A stretch of DNA of 64,000 bases. Source: Roseivirga sp. 4D4 (GTDB lineage: Bacteria; Bacteroidota; Bacteroidia; Cytophagales; Cyclobacteriaceae). The notes under the pieces were generated by a model. It made no database searches and was not told where the DNA came from. It saw only the letters and a program-made list of their open reading frames with translations. Both the position numbers and the translations under genes were made by a program. The stretch is taken from positions 4,322,001 to 4,386,000 of the forward strand of contig NZ_MDGP01000001.1 of assembly GCF_001747095.1 (NCBI RefSeq). Reading direction: 5' to 3'. This document shows, piece after piece, positions 8,397-18,351 of the stretch (its first letter is position 1; every line of letters begins with the position of its first letter).

Positions 8397-9371
8397 ATGG
8401 CACTGAAACTGAAAGAAATACAAGCCCCAGTAGCTTCTGAAATGATTGAATTTGAAGAGAAATTCAGGTCATTAATGAAAAGCAAAGTATTTCTGATTGA
8501 TAAAATAATGAGCTACATCGTGAAGCGCAAGGGAAAGCAAATGCGTCCGATGTTCGTTTTTTTATCCTCAGGAACCTGTGGTAACATTACGGATAGAACT
8601 TATCGAGGGGCCTCTCTGATAGAACTTTTGCATACTGCTAGTCTGGTTCATGATGATGTTGTGGATGATTCGAATTTTAGAAGAGGGTTCTTTTCAATTA
8701 ATGCACTTTGGAAAAATAAGATTGCAGTTTTGGTAGGTGACTACTTATTGTCCCGAGGTCTTTTGTTATCAGTGGATCACGAGGATTATGATTTACTGAA
8801 GATCGTTTCTGAAGCTGTTCGTGAAATGAGCGAAGGTGAGTTATTGCAAATGGCGAAGGCAAGGAGTCTTGATATCACTGAAGACTTATACTACGAGGTG
8901 ATTAAGCAGAAAACTGCATCTCTGATCGCTTCTTGCTGTGCTGTGGGTGCTGCTTCCGCGGGTCAAGATAAGGACATCATAATGCGTATGAAAGAGTTCG
9001 GCCTTCAGGTTGGTATGGCGTTTCAAATCAAGGATGACTTATTTGACTATGGATCGCATGAGATTGGCAAACCGTTAGGAATTGACATCAAAGAGAAGAA
9101 AATGACTTTGCCTTTGATCTATGCATTGCAACAATCCACTGGAACCGAAAAGCGAAGGATTAAGAGAATTGTCAAAAGTAATAGCCAAAACCAAAAGAAG
9201 ATTCAGGAAGTGATTGACCATGTCAAGACTTCGGGAGGAATAGAATACGCTGAGTCAGTAATGCATGACTTTTATAATAAATCCACACAAATTCTCAATG
9301 AGTTTCCTGATTCTGACTACAGAACTTCTCTAGGTCAGCTTGTCAAATTCACCATCGAGAGATCCAAATAG
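8397..9371 (+). CDS. Polyprenyl diphosphate synthase (trans-isoprenyl transferase)
   Basis: The 324-residue product has the two aspartate-rich motifs of class I trans-prenyltransferases: the first in LVHDDVVDDSNFRRG and the second in FQIKDDLFDYG. The first is followed by the usual R-R pair. GKQMRPMFVFLSSG near residue 45 is the isopentenyl diphosphate binding region. These enzymes elongate farnesyl diphosphate to the side chain of menaquinone (Bacteroidota quinone) or related long-chain prenyls. The bulk and order of residues before the first motif suggest a long-chain product, but chain length cannot be fixed by eye. The gene stands alone, downstream of the LpxR-like gene and followed by a hairpin. 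Confidence 0.93.
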   Translation: MALKLKEIQAPVASEMIEFEEKFRSLMKSKVFLIDKIMSYIVKRKGKQMRPMFVFLSSGTCGNITDRTYRGASLIELLHTASLVHDDVVDDSNFRRGFFSINALWKNKIAVLVGDYLLSRGLLLSVDHEDYDLLKIVSEAVREMSEGELLQMAKARSLDITEDLYYEVIKQKTASLIASCCAVGAASAGQDKDIIMRMKEFGLQVGMAFQIKDDLFDYGSHEIGKPLGIDIKEKKMTLPLIYALQQSTGTEKRRIKRIVKSNSQNQKKIQEVIDHVKTSGGIEYAESVMHDFYNKSTQILNEFPDSDYRTSLGQLVKFTIERSK

Positions 9372-9385
9372 ACAGCCCTTAAAAA

Positions 9386-9419
9386 AGGAACACTCGCTGG
9401 AATCCAGCGAGCGCTTCAG
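9386..9419. terminator. Hairpin between convergent genes, terminator mainly for minus strand
   Basis: CTCGCTGG (9393-9400) and CCAGCGAG (9404-9411) form a perfect 8-bp stem with a 3-nt loop. On the minus strand the stem can extend with wobble pairs and is followed by a run of six T (complement of A 9381-9386). This fits a terminator for the lipoprotein gene. On the plus strand it lies about 20 nt after the polyprenyl synthase stop but lacks a T-run, so it may be only partly bidirectional. Confidence 0.6.
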
Positions 9420-9549
9420 ACTAGTTTGTAGTTTAGTTGTATGAAAAAAGACCAAACCTATGTTTGTACTTCTTTCTAATAATTAGACAACCCGATTCAA
9501 GAGTCACCTTACTGGGATGCTGAAGAAATTCTAATTTTTTAACTCAGTG

Positions 9550-10110
9550 CTAAGGCACATAGAGAATGATCACCCACTTCCATTGCTCGCTGACATTAGG
9601 TGACGGCTGGTATAAATAACGACCAAACAAGGCGCCTTGATCAAGAAATATCTGCGTAAGGCTCAAGTCGTCAATGGCTTGCCAATTCGTTTCAAAAGAA
9701 GTATTGTAAGGCCCCTCAATGTCAAGCACGTCCAATTGGGTTGGGAAAGGAATTGTGTTGTCTAATCTAAAGAAGTCACCAGGGGGGAGTAACACCGGTG
9801 CGAATATGCGAGACGTTCCTTCTTCCGAGAGTTCGCCATCAAACAGCTGATCACCAGTAGTATTAAGCACCAAACTTACTGCGCCATTGAGGTCATTGGT
9901 CGGCTGTGTTAAGCTGGCAGAAACGGGTAATGTGGTCACTTGAGAAGAGACCTTAGCCACGTTTAAAGTCGACCCAAACTGTAGCTCATTGGATGTGTAG
10001 TCAATGATGTACATGGCGACAGTGCCTACTTCTGTATTGACATCATCAGTGGCATCACAGCCCATCAAAAGGGCAGTAGAAACAAATAAGGATAGGAATA
10101 CTTTTTTCAT
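9550..10110 (-). CDS. Hypothetical lipoprotein
   Basis: The 186-residue product has a lipoprotein signal peptide with the lipobox LLMGC around residue 18 (start MKKVFLSLFVSTALLMGC). It is followed by a short acidic stretch DATDDVNTE. The remainder looks beta-rich, and I recognise no domain. It ends ...WKWVIILYVP with a hydrophobic last strand. It is transcribed divergently from mraZ across a 372-bp gap, and convergent with the polyprenyl synthase. Outer-membrane attachment is likely from the lipobox. No function is proposed. Confidence 0.8.
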   Translation of the reverse strand: MKKVFLSLFVSTALLMGCDATDDVNTEVGTVAMYIIDYTSNELQFGSTLNVAKVSSQVTTLPVSASLTQPTNDLNGAVSLVLNTTGDQLFDGELSEEGTSRIFAPVLLPPGDFFRLDNTIPFPTQLDVLDIEGPYNTSFETNWQAIDDLSLTQIFLDQGALFGRYLYQPSPNVSEQWKWVIILYVP

Positions 10111-10410
10111 AATTATTGGCTTAGTGCGAAACTAGTGATTAAACGGGTTTGGCAATTAGTTTGGTCTAATATTCTTGAGTTCAATCGATAATTGGACACT
10201 GAAAGTCAGTAAAAGGATGGAATTTAAAAATCTTATCACACTTCACTCCACTTTTATACATTTTTCAACCTTGAGATAATTTTCAAAAACGGTATTTAAT
10301 ACAAGTAATTGATAATCAATGAATTAAAGATCAATTGGTTCCAAAGGCTACTGCTGTTTGTTTGTTAGAAATATTTGCCTTTTTGACGATAAATCGGCAT
10401 TTTTAAGAAA

Positions 10411-10447
10411 AAGTGTGAAAAAGTGGAAAAGAGTGGGGCAATGTGGA
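10411..10447 (+). promoter_or_regulatory. MraZ-box-like operator: four repeats at 10-bp spacing
   Basis: Four related pentamers, AAGTG, AAGTG, GAGTG and ATGTG, begin at 10411, 10421, 10431 and 10441, exactly one helical turn apart. Each is followed by a G- or A-rich triplet. Known MraZ operators are tandem short GTG/TGGG-containing repeats about 10 bp apart in front of mraZ, and MraZ binds them as a multimeric ring to autoregulate the dcw operon. The repeats end 10 bp before the -7 element and so cover the -33 region, which suits repression. Confidence 0.75.
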
Positions 10448-10456
10448 GAGTTTTTC

Positions 10457-10464
10457 TATCTTTG
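10457..10464 (+). promoter_or_regulatory. -7 element of the mraZ/dcw promoter
   Basis: TATCTTTG is a perfect match to the Bacteroidota -7 consensus TAnnTTTG, 19 bp before the mraZ ATG. No good TTTG is found at the usual -33 position; the MraZ-box-like repeats occupy it instead. Confidence 0.6.
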
Positions 10465-10482
10465 TATTAGTTCAGGTGTGTA

Positions 10483-10929
10483 ATGTCTTTTTTTACTGGA
10501 GAATATGACTGTAAGCTAGATGCAAAAGGAAGGTTGGCTTTACCTGCAAAGGTGAAGGCGGCATTACCTGATGTAGCTAATCAAGAGCTCGTCTTAAGGC
10601 GAGGTTTTGAGTCGTGCTTGATTTTGTATCCTATGATCGAGTATAAAAAGATTATCAATCGTGTTCGGTCGTTGAGTGAATTCAATGAAGAGTATCGAAA
10701 ATTTCAGCGCAGTTTTTTTAGAGGGAATGCAGAAGTAGAGTTAGATAGTGCTGGAAGGATCAATATTCAGAAGCGTATGCTGGAATATGCTGATTTGACT
10801 AAAGAAGTTGTGCTAGTAGGGTTGGGAAATAGAGTTGAAATCTGGAATCCAGACCTGTACGAAGAAAACCTCATCAATGATGCTTCAGAGTATTCTCAGT
10901 TGGCCGAAAAATACTTGGCTGATGACTAA
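10483..10929 (+). CDS. mraZ: Transcriptional regulator MraZ
   Basis: The 148-residue product has the two SpoVT/AbrB-like swapped-hairpin repeats of MraZ. The first contains YDCKLDAKGRLALPAKVK (residues 8-25), and the second contains VELDSAGRINIQKRM (around residues 86-100). Both carry the DXXGR signature. MraZ is a DNA-binding ring protein that controls its own operon. It is the first gene of the dcw cluster and has a matching operator upstream. rsmH starts 5 bp downstream. Length and motif spacing are normal. Confidence 0.97.
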   Translation: MSFFTGEYDCKLDAKGRLALPAKVKAALPDVANQELVLRRGFESCLILYPMIEYKKIINRVRSLSEFNEEYRKFQRSFFRGNAEVELDSAGRINIQKRMLEYADLTKEVVLVGLGNRVEIWNPDLYEENLINDASEYSQLAEKYLADD

Positions 10930-10934
10930 AGAGA

Positions 10935-11843
10935 ATGGCTGAATATCACGTGCCGGTAATGTTGCAGGAATGCATCGAAGGGCTGGCAATCAAACCTGAC
11001 GGAATTTATGTAGATGTGACCTTTGGAGGCGGGGGTCATTCCATTGAAATGTTGAAGCATATATCTGGTACGGGCAGGCTTTTGAGCTTTGACCAGGATG
11101 ATGATGCTAAGGCAAATGCCTCAAAAATAGAGAATCGTTCTTTCACATTTATACAAGCCAATTTTCGACACCTAAGACGGTATTTGAAGTTGTACGGTGT
11201 CAACAAAGTTGATGGTATTTTGGCTGATTTAGGCATTTCGTCACATCAGATCGATGAAGTATCACGTGGGTTTTCAATCCGCGGAGATGCAGCGCTCGAC
11301 ATGAGGATGGATAGAGGAAGTGAGTTGACTGCGGCAACGATAGTCAATACTTACGGAGAGAAAGAGCTTCATCGTATTCTGGGAATTTATGGTGAAGTGA
11401 AAAATGCCAAAACACTGGCTGCGGCAATCGTTTCAGAACGGTTTTCGGAGTCATTCAAAACCACCTTCGACTTAATTGCATTGCTCGAAAAGTATGCGCC
11501 AAGAGGTAGAGAGAATAAATATTACGCTCAGGTATTTCAGGCATTGCGAATAGAGGTTAATGATGAAATGGGTGCTTTGGAAGACTTTTTAACACAGTCG
11601 GCCGAAATGCTCAAACCAGAAGGTAGGCTAGTGGTGATGAGTTATCACTCGCTTGAAGATCGGATGGTGAAAAACTTCATTAACAAAGGGAAATTTTTTG
11701 GTGATGTAGAGAAAGATTTTTTCGGAAACGAAATAAAGCCCTTGAGGGCTGTGAATAGAAAACTAATACAACCGAATCAACAGGAGTTAAAAGCTAACAG
11801 TAGATCCAGGAGTGCGAAACTCCGGATAGCTGAGCGAATATAA
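10935..11843 (+). CDS. rsmH: 16S rRNA (cytosine1402-N4)-methyltransferase
   Basis: The 302-residue product has the RsmH (MraW) N-terminus EYHVPVMLQECIEGL and the SAM-binding loop VDVTFGGGGHSIEML. It also has ADLGISSHQID, RGFSIRGDAALDMRMD and the C-terminal SYHSLEDRMVKNF. RsmH N4-methylates C1402 in the ribosomal P site. Position 2 of the dcw cluster is standard. The gene is tightly spaced on both sides (5 and 2 bp), so it is clearly in the operon. Confidence 0.98.
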   Translation: MAEYHVPVMLQECIEGLAIKPDGIYVDVTFGGGGHSIEMLKHISGTGRLLSFDQDDDAKANASKIENRSFTFIQANFRHLRRYLKLYGVNKVDGILADLGISSHQIDEVSRGFSIRGDAALDMRMDRGSELTAATIVNTYGEKELHRILGIYGEVKNAKTLAAAIVSERFSESFKTTFDLIALLEKYAPRGRENKYYAQVFQALRIEVNDEMGALEDFLTQSAEMLKPEGRLVVMSYHSLEDRMVKNFINKGKFFGDVEKDFFGNEIKPLRAVNRKLIQPNQQELKANSRSRSAKLRIAERI

Positions 11844-11845
11844 AG

Positions 11846-12223
11846 ATGGCTGAAAACAGATTTAGAGTCAGAGAAAACGAAAAGCCCAAGGGCAGAGGGT
11901 TCTTCGGCTTCTTGTCTGCAAAGCTCAAGCTAAGCCAGTCTTGGAATTCACAACTTCCTGTTAAGCACCTGCCTAAGGTGGCTTTCACGGTATTGCTGGG
12001 TGTGTTCTATGTTTGGAACAACCACTATGCAGAACGTACTGTGAGGCAAATCGATAAGTTGGAAGACGAAGTCGAAGACCTTAGAGCAAACGTGACCACG
12101 CTGGAAGCGAACTACATGTACAGTAGTAAGCAGTCAGAAGTAGCCAAGAAGGTAAAAGCGCTTGGTTTAGAGGAGAGTATGGAGCCACCGGCTAAAATCA
12201 TTGTAGAAGGCAATGAATATTAA
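11846..12223 (+). CDS. ftsL: FtsL-like cell division protein
   Basis: The 125-residue product has the FtsL layout. It starts with a basic cytoplasmic N-terminus of about 43 residues, followed by one short membrane segment around residues 44-58 (KVAFTVLLGVFYVW). A periplasmic coiled coil follows (QIDKLEDEVEDLRANVTTLEA) and then a KVKALGLEESMEPP segment. FtsL bridges FtsQ/B and FtsWI in the divisome. Sequence conservation is low in this family, so the call rests on topology and position between rsmH and ftsI. The stop overlaps the ftsI start by 11 bp. Confidence 0.88.
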   Translation: MAENRFRVRENEKPKGRGFFGFLSAKLKLSQSWNSQLPVKHLPKVAFTVLLGVFYVWNNHYAERTVRQIDKLEDEVEDLRANVTTLEANYMYSSKQSEVAKKVKALGLEESMEPPAKIIVEGNEY

Positions 12224-14315
12224 GAAATCCATATTACTCAGGGTCCGCATAGCTTTTTTGGTGGCTGTGCTATTTGTTTTGGCCGTAGTCTACCGATTGG
12301 TAGATATCCAGGTAATCGAAGGAGATGCTTGGAGAGAGAAGGCTGAGACCTTTAGTCTTGACTACCGAAAGATAAAAGCAACGAGAGGCAATATTTATGC
12401 AAGCGGAAATGATCTGCTCGCTACATCACTGCCTTTCTATAAACTAGCATTCGATCCGTCAGTTGTTGACGAAGAGATATTTACGTCTAATTTAGACTCC
12501 CTTTCACACCTATTGTCGGCATTTTTCCGAGATCATTCTTCAGACTACTATCAGAAGAAGATCTCGGAAGCTCGACAGTCCAAGAGACAATACCTAGTTC
12601 TCAATACCCGCCAACTTGATTATCAGGAAAAGGAAATGCTAGAGCAGTGGCCCATTTTCAATTTGGGTAGAATGAAGGGTGGCGTAATTTTCAATAAGGA
12701 AGATAAGAGACACAATCCATTTCAAAACCTTGCTGGAAGAACAGTGGGGTATTTGCGTGACAATGTAGGTGTAGGTATAGAAAGAAGTTTTAATCGCTAT
12801 CTGGCCGGAAAGTCAGGTGAAGGTCTATTTCAGAAAGTAGCAGGAAACAACTGGATGCCTGTAAACGCGTCTTCAGACATTAGTCCCATCGATGGTTATG
12901 ATGTGCATACCACTATCGATGTCAACCTTCAGGATGTTGCCCAAAATGCACTTCTAAAAACTGTAACCAAATACAATGCAGCTTATGGTACTGTGGTGTT
13001 GATGGAGGTCAAGACCGGTGAGATCAAAGCCATTTCAAACCTCAAGAGAACTTCAAGGGGTACTTATGCAGAGAATAAGAATTTTGCGGTCGCAGAGAAC
13101 AATGATCCAGGTTCTACTTTTAAACTAGCATCAATGCTCGCCTTGCTGGAGGCAGGCAAAGTCGAATTAACTGATTCTATTGATACGGGTGAAGGTACTT
13201 TTGAATTCAGTGATCGTGTAATGACGGATGCCAATGCGCATAGGGGCGGATATGGCATGCTTAGCGTGGAAGATGTATTTATTAAGTCTTCTAATGTAGG
13301 TACTGCACGCTTGGTTGAAGAGAGTTTTGGTGATAACCCACAAGAGTTTATAGACATTATTAAGGGGACTGGCTTTGGTAAACCCTTGGACTTCCAGTTA
13401 ATGGGAGAGGGCGTTCCTTATATAAAGAATACGGATGACCCAACTTGGTCCGATGTTAGTCTTCCATGGATGTCGGTGGGTTATGAAACACAGTTGACGC
13501 CATTGCAAACGCTAACCTTATATAATGCTGTCGCCAATGATGGCAAAATGATTCAACCCATTTTGGTTAAAAGTATCAATCGTGCCGATCGGCCAGTAGA
13601 GGTGTTTGAGGCGAAGGTGTTGAATAAAAGAATTGCTTCTAAAGAAACCTTGGCCAAGTTAAGGCAGATGTTAGAAGGCGTTGTGGAACGAGGCACAGCG
13701 AAGAATATTAAAAATGACATTTATAAGATTGCTGGAAAAACAGGTACGGCTCAGAAGTTGATCAACGGTAGATATACTAAACAGAAGTATTATGCTTCTT
13801 TTGCGGGTTACTTTCCGGCCGAGAATCCACTCTATAGTTGTATTGTAGTCATCGATAGTCCTAGCGGATGGAATCGATTTGGAGGAGATGTCTCTGCCCC
13901 TGTCTTCAAGGAGATCGCAGATATGATCTACGCCCAGAATCTGGAAATCCATGATTCCTTCGAGTCAAATCTCTTGGCGAGCGAAGGCAAATTTCCATTC
14001 ATCAGAGCAGGAAAATTCGAGGAACTCAATGAGCTGTGTAACCTACTGGGTATTTCAAATCACATTGGAGAAGATGTTCAGACCGAGTGGGTAAGATCAA
14101 GCGTCAGCAACAACGCCATCATCTGGAAAGAGAATCATGACAATGAGAACCTTGTGCCTAATGTGCAGGGAATGACATTGAGAGATGCAGTATTCATCTT
14201 GGAAAATTTAGGGTTAAAAGTTTCGATTACCGGCACGGGCAGGGTGCGCAAGCAATCTGTTACGGCCGGTAGACGAATAAGTCAAGGTGCACAAATAAGA
14301 TTAGAACTAGGCTAA
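12213..14315 (+). CDS. ftsI: Septal penicillin-binding protein (transpeptidase) with C-terminal PASTA domain
   Basis: The 700-residue product has one N-terminal membrane segment (about residues 9-28), a PBP dimerisation domain and a transpeptidase domain. The catalytic motifs are SXXK with Ser301 and Lys304 (PGSTFKLAS), SXN at 359-361 (SSN) and KTGT at 509-512. A single PASTA domain follows at the C-terminus, from VPNVQGMTLRDAV to the end. This enzyme cross-links septal peptidoglycan with FtsW. PASTA-bearing FtsI is usual in Bacteroidota. The start lies inside ftsL (11-bp overlap), and murE overlaps its stop by one base. Confidence 0.96.
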   Translation: MNIKKSILLRVRIAFLVAVLFVLAVVYRLVDIQVIEGDAWREKAETFSLDYRKIKATRGNIYASGNDLLATSLPFYKLAFDPSVVDEEIFTSNLDSLSHLLSAFFRDHSSDYYQKKISEARQSKRQYLVLNTRQLDYQEKEMLEQWPIFNLGRMKGGVIFNKEDKRHNPFQNLAGRTVGYLRDNVGVGIERSFNRYLAGKSGEGLFQKVAGNNWMPVNASSDISPIDGYDVHTTIDVNLQDVAQNALLKTVTKYNAAYGTVVLMEVKTGEIKAISNLKRTSRGTYAENKNFAVAENNDPGSTFKLASMLALLEAGKVELTDSIDTGEGTFEFSDRVMTDANAHRGGYGMLSVEDVFIKSSNVGTARLVEESFGDNPQEFIDIIKGTGFGKPLDFQLMGEGVPYIKNTDDPTWSDVSLPWMSVGYETQLTPLQTLTLYNAVANDGKMIQPILVKSINRADRPVEVFEAKVLNKRIASKETLAKLRQMLEGVVERGTAKNIKNDIYKIAGKTGTAQKLINGRYTKQKYYASFAGYFPAENPLYSCIVVIDSPSGWNRFGGDVSAPVFKEIADMIYAQNLEIHDSFESNLLASEGKFPFIRAGKFEELNELCNLLGISNHIGEDVQTEWVRSSVSNNAIIWKENHDNENLVPNVQGMTLRDAVFILENLGLKVSITGTGRVRKQSVTAGRRISQGAQIRLELG

Positions 14316-15784
14316 TGCCACAGTTAAAGGACATATTGTACAAAGTATCGTTACAGTCGGTTGCCGGTAATATGGAAACCGAGGTGACTCAGCTTGCCTT
14401 TGACTCTCGTAAAGTCGATGTCGGAAGTGTATTTATTGCAGTATCAGGAACTCAGGTAGATGGACACGATTTTATTGATAAAGCAATCGACCAAGGAGCC
14501 GTTGCAATAGTCTGTGAACAGCTTCTTCAGACAACGATTGATGACATCGCTTTGATTCAAGTAGCCGACTCAGCCGAAGCCCTTGGAGTTATGGCTTCCA
14601 ATTTCTATGGAAACCCCTCTGAAAAGCTCAAACTTGTCGGCATTACAGGTACCAATGGTAAGACCACCTGTGCTACACTATTATACCAACTCTTTAGAGG
14701 TTTAGGGTATAATACCGGCTTACTTTCAACGGTTGAGAACAAGATTAATGACGAGGTAATTCCAGCTACTCATACTACCCCTGACGCCATTACATTAAAT
14801 AAAATGTTGGCCAATATGGTAGTCAAAGGCTGTACCCATTGTTTTATGGAGTCTAGCTCTCATGCCATTGTACAGCGTAGAATTGCCGGTCTCCAATATG
14901 AAGGCGCTGTTTTCACCAATCTCAGTCACGAGCATTTGGACTATCACAAAACCTTTGATGAATACATCAAGGCGAAGAAATTACTGTTTGATGGATTATC
15001 ATCGAGTGCATTTTCATTAGTCAACGCTGATGATAAAAGAGGCATGGTAATGCTTCAAAACACAAAGGCATCAAAGCATAAATATGCGATTAAGAGTCTG
15101 GCTGATTATAAAGCACGAATTCTATCTAATACCCTCGAAGGACTTGAATTGGATATCAATGGACAGAACGTTTGGTTCAAGTTGATTGGCGATTTCAATG
15201 CCTATAATCTTTTAGCAGTTCTTGGGACAGCTATTCTATTGGGCGAAGACGAATCTGAAGTACTTCAGGAGTTATCAAACCTAAACCCAGCACCCGGAAG
15301 GTTTGAACAAGTCATTACCGAAACAGGGATAACAGCTTTGGTCGATTATGCGCATACACCAGATGCCTTGGAAAACGTGCTTTTGACCATCAAAGCATTC
15401 CGTACAGGAAACGAGAAAGTAATTACTGTGGTCGGATGCGGTGGCAATAGGGATACAGTAAAGCGTCCAATCATGGCAAAGATTGCCTGTGACCTGAGCG
15501 ATAAAGTGGTTTTAACTTCTGATAATCCTCGTTTTGAGGAGCCTATGGCCATCATTAAAGATATGCAGGAAGGTGTTACCCCTTCCAACTACAGAAAGAC
15601 TTTGGTCATAGAAGATCGCAAGGAAGCCATTAAAACCGCTGCTGCCTTGGCAGAGCCGAAAGACATCATTCTCGTAGCTGGAAAAGGACACGAGACTTAC
15701 CAGGAAGTAAAAGGAGAGCGATCGGATTTTGACGATCGTGAGATTTTGAGTGAAATGTTAAACCTAATCCACAAGCAGAACTAA
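14315..15784 (+). CDS. murE: UDP-MurNAc-L-Ala-D-Glu:meso-diaminopimelate ligase
   Basis: The 489-residue Mur ligase has the ATP loop TGTNGKTT at residues 111-118 and an N-terminal substrate domain with [14 protein letters not shown]. The C-terminal DNPR motif is at residues 404-407. DNPR marks enzymes that add meso-diaminopimelate rather than lysine, so the stem peptide is predicted to be DAP-type, as expected for a Gram-negative cell. The start overlaps the ftsI stop by one base (TAATG), and the stop overlaps mraY the same way, so translation is probably coupled through this stretch. Confidence 0.97.
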   Translation: MPQLKDILYKVSLQSVAGNMETEVTQLAFDSRKVDVGSVFIAVSGTQVDGHDFIDKAIDQGAVAIVCEQLLQTTIDDIALIQVADSAEALGVMASNFYGNPSEKLKLVGITGTNGKTTCATLLYQLFRGLGYNTGLLSTVENKINDEVIPATHTTPDAITLNKMLANMVVKGCTHCFMESSSHAIVQRRIAGLQYEGAVFTNLSHEHLDYHKTFDEYIKAKKLLFDGLSSSAFSLVNADDKRGMVMLQNTKASKHKYAIKSLADYKARILSNTLEGLELDINGQNVWFKLIGDFNAYNLLAVLGTAILLGEDESEVLQELSNLNPAPGRFEQVITETGITALVDYAHTPDALENVLLTIKAFRTGNEKVITVVGCGGNRDTVKRPIMAKIACDLSDKVVLTSDNPRFEEPMAIIKDMQEGVTPSNYRKTLVIEDRKEAIKTAAALAEPKDIILVAGKGHETYQEVKGERSDFDDREILSEMLNLIHKQN

Positions 15785-16998
15785 TGTTATACTACTTGTT
15801 CGACTATTTGGATAGAGAATTTGACCTGATTGGAGCTGGTGTATTCCAGTACATCTCCTTCAGAGCCGGCATGGCTACACTCATTTCACTGTTGATCACC
15901 ATTGTTTTTGGTCAAAGGCTGATCAACTTATTGCAAAAGAAGCAAGTGGGTGAGTCTATTCGAGACTTGGGTTTGACAGGTCAAATGGAGAAGAAAGGTA
16001 CCCCAACAATGGGTGGCCTGATCATCATTGCTGCGATTGTAGTTCCGACCCTCTTGTTTGCTCGGCTAGAAAACATCTATGTGATACTCCTTTTAGGTAC
16101 CACAATCATTTTAGGAGCTATTGGCTTTCTAGATGATTATATCAAGGTCTTTAGAAAGAACAAGGCAGGTCTCGCTGGAAAGTTCAAAGTTGTAGGTCAA
16201 ATTCTTGTCGGGCTCATAGTCGGTTCTACGCTCTATTTCAGCGATGCTGTGGTAGTAAGAGAATTCGATGAAGTTACTGTTGCGGACGCTCAGACTGAAG
16301 AGGTTATCCCAACATATACAGATGCTAAGTCAACGACCACTACAATCCCTTTTGTAAAGGATAATGAGCTTGATTATAGCAAACTTAATCCAACAGAGAA
16401 TGACCTGATAACGGCAGCTATCTACATACTGATCGTAATCTTCTTTGTGACGGCAATCTCTAACGGAGCTAACATTACTGATGGTATAGATGGCCTTGCT
16501 GCTGGAACTTCAGCCATTATTGGACTAGCTCTGGCCATTCTGGCTTATATATCAGGTAACGCGATTTTCTCGGATTATCTGAATGTCATGTTCATTCCAA
16601 ACTCAGGCGAGTTGGTGATCTTCTGTACCGCATTTGTGGGGGCATGTGTAGGGTTTCTATGGTACAACTCTTACCCGGCCCAAGTCTTTATGGGCGATAC
16701 AGGCAGCCTGTCTCTTGGGGGAGTGATCGCAGTGCTAGCACTAGTGCTTAGAAAAGAACTTTTGATTCCTGTGTTATGCGGAATCTTCGTGATAGAAAAT
16801 CTCTCTGTTGTAATGCAGGTGAGCTATTTCAAATACACAAAAAAGAAATACGGTGAAGGAAGACGAATCTTCAAGATGTCGCCTTTACATCACCACTATC
16901 AAAAGATGGAAATCCCTGAAGCCAAGATTGTAACGCGATTTTGGATTATAGGAATTCTGTTGGCCATTATAGCCCTTGCAACACTCAAATTGAGATAG
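15784..16998 (+). CDS. mraY: Phospho-N-acetylmuramoyl-pentapeptide transferase
   Basis: MraY transfers phospho-MurNAc-pentapeptide to undecaprenyl phosphate, giving lipid I at the inner membrane. The 404-residue product has about ten membrane segments. Motifs are [10 protein letters not shown], the aspartate pair in [32 protein letters not shown] and the histidine motif in SPLHHHYQ. It is longer than the roughly 360-residue proteobacterial enzyme because of a hydrophilic insert around residues 155-210 ([11 protein letters not shown]...). The insert lies between membrane segments and ends just before NDLITAA. Such inserts are, to my knowledge, common in Bacteroidota MraY. Confidence 0.98.
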   Translation: MLYYLFDYLDREFDLIGAGVFQYISFRAGMATLISLLITIVFGQRLINLLQKKQVGESIRDLGLTGQMEKKGTPTMGGLIIIAAIVVPTLLFARLENIYVILLLGTTIILGAIGFLDDYIKVFRKNKAGLAGKFKVVGQILVGLIVGSTLYFSDAVVVREFDEVTVADAQTEEVIPTYTDAKSTTTTIPFVKDNELDYSKLNPTENDLITAAIYILIVIFFVTAISNGANITDGIDGLAAGTSAIIGLALAILAYISGNAIFSDYLNVMFIPNSGELVIFCTAFVGACVGFLWYNSYPAQVFMGDTGSLSLGGVIAVLALVLRKELLIPVLCGIFVIENLSVVMQVSYFKYTKKKYGEGRRIFKMSPLHHHYQKMEIPEAKIVTRFWIIGILLAIIALATLKLR

Positions 16999-17013
16999 AA
17001 AATAAGGATTGAA

Positions 17014-18351
17014 ATGAATAGAAAATTAGTCATACTCGGAGCCGGAGAAAGCGGCATAGGAGCTGCCCTTTTAGGGAAAGCCAAAGGGTATGACGTGTTC
17101 GTTTCAGACTACGGTTCTATTGCAAATGAGCATAGAACAGAACTCAAGGAAGCAGGAATTGAATTTGAAGAAGGCAGACACTCTGAGGAGAGGGTTCTGA
17201 AAAGTGATTTGGTGGTGAAGAGCCCTGGAATTCCAGAAAGCGCTCCTTTAATCAAAGCGCTCAGATCAAACGGCAACTTGATCATTTCGGAAATAGAGTT
17301 TGCTGGAAAATATACAGATGCCAAGCTGATCGGTATAACCGGAACCAACGGCAAAACGACTACAACGCTTTTGACATACCATCTGCTGAAGGAAGCGGGA
17401 TTCAAGGTAGGCGTAGCGGGAAATGTTGGGAAGAGCTTCGCTCGTCAGGTATTAACTGAGGATTACGATTGGTATGTATTGGAATTGAGCAGTTTTCAGC
17501 TCGATGACACCTATGAATTAAAACTAGAAATAGGAGTCTTGTTAAATATCACGCCAGATCACCTGGATCGATATGACAATGACTTTCAAAAATATATCGC
17601 ATCGAAGATGCGCATATTTCACCTTATACACCTGGGACGTCATGCAGTCTATTGGCTGGATGAAACCCTGTACGGGGACGACATTAAAAAAGCCACTCGT
17701 GGTTTGAATGTACATCCCTTTTCGCTTGGCGGAGACGCTGCCGAGATAACACATATACAAAATGATAGGTTGTTTTATGTCCCTTTAGATATTGAGGTAT
17801 CTGCCCCCAGAGCAGATATCTCAATCAAGGGACTACACAATGCCCTTAATGCAATGGCCGCTGGAAATGCTGCCCTGATTGCAGGTGTTGATGAGGCAAG
17901 TCTTTTAAGAGGACTCAAAAGCTTCAAAAATGCTGAACATAGGCTTGAACCAGTGAGAAACCTGGAGTCGGTCGAATACATAAATGATTCAAAAGCAACC
18001 AATCTAGATTCTGTGAAATACGCCCTCGATGCTTTCGATACACCAATTGTATGGATTGCAGGAGGTATAGATAAAGGAAATGATTACAGCCTTGTAGAGG
18101 CTTTGGTACAGGAAAAGGTGAAAGCCTTGATCTGTTTAGGAAAAGATAATTCGAAACTCATAACCTCATTTGAAAACATCGTGCCGATAGTGAAAGCCAC
18201 TGATGATTTGATCAAAGCCGTGAGATGGGCAAAAGAATTGGCCGTGCCTGGAGATACAGTATTACTGTCTCCTGCATGTTCAAGTTTTGACCTGTTTAAG
18301 AACTATGAGGACAGAGGAGAAAAATTTAAAGAAGCGGTGCTAGCATTATGA
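17014..18351 (+). CDS. murD: UDP-N-acetylmuramoyl-L-alanine:D-glutamate ligase
   Basis: The 445-residue Mur ligase starts with a Rossmann-like UDP-binding motif LVILGAGESGIGAALLG. It has the ATP loop [14 protein letters not shown] and the conserved EYINDSKATNLDS segment of MurD. It ends with the typical LSPACSSFDLFKNYEDRGEKF. MurD adds D-glutamate to UDP-MurNAc-L-Ala. The stop overlaps the ftsW start by 4 bp. Length and motif order are canonical. Confidence 0.98.
   Translation: MNRKLVILGAGESGIGAALLGKAKGYDVFVSDYGSIANEHRTELKEAGIEFEEGRHSEERVLKSDLVVKSPGIPESAPLIKALRSNGNLIISEIEFAGKYTDAKLIGITGTNGKTTTTLLTYHLLKEAGFKVGVAGNVGKSFARQVLTEDYDWYVLELSSFQLDDTYELKLEIGVLLNITPDHLDRYDNDFQKYIASKMRIFHLIHLGRHAVYWLDETLYGDDIKKATRGLNVHPFSLGGDAAEITHIQNDRLFYVPLDIEVSAPRADISIKGLHNALNAMAAGNAALIAGVDEASLLRGLKSFKNAEHRLEPVRNLESVEYINDSKATNLDSVKYALDAFDTPIVWIAGGIDKGNDYSLVEALVQEKVKALICLGKDNSKLITSFENIVPIVKATDDLIKAVRWAKELAVPGDTVLLSPACSSFDLFKNYEDRGEKFKEAVLAL

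Larger units (their letters stand above)
10111..10482. other. Intergenic region between lipoprotein gene and mraZ
   Basis: This 372-bp, AT-rich gap separates two divergent genes. Its right end holds the MraZ-box-like repeats and the mraZ promoter described separately. I see no coding frame, tRNA or stable hairpin in 10111-10400. Confidence 0.7.
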
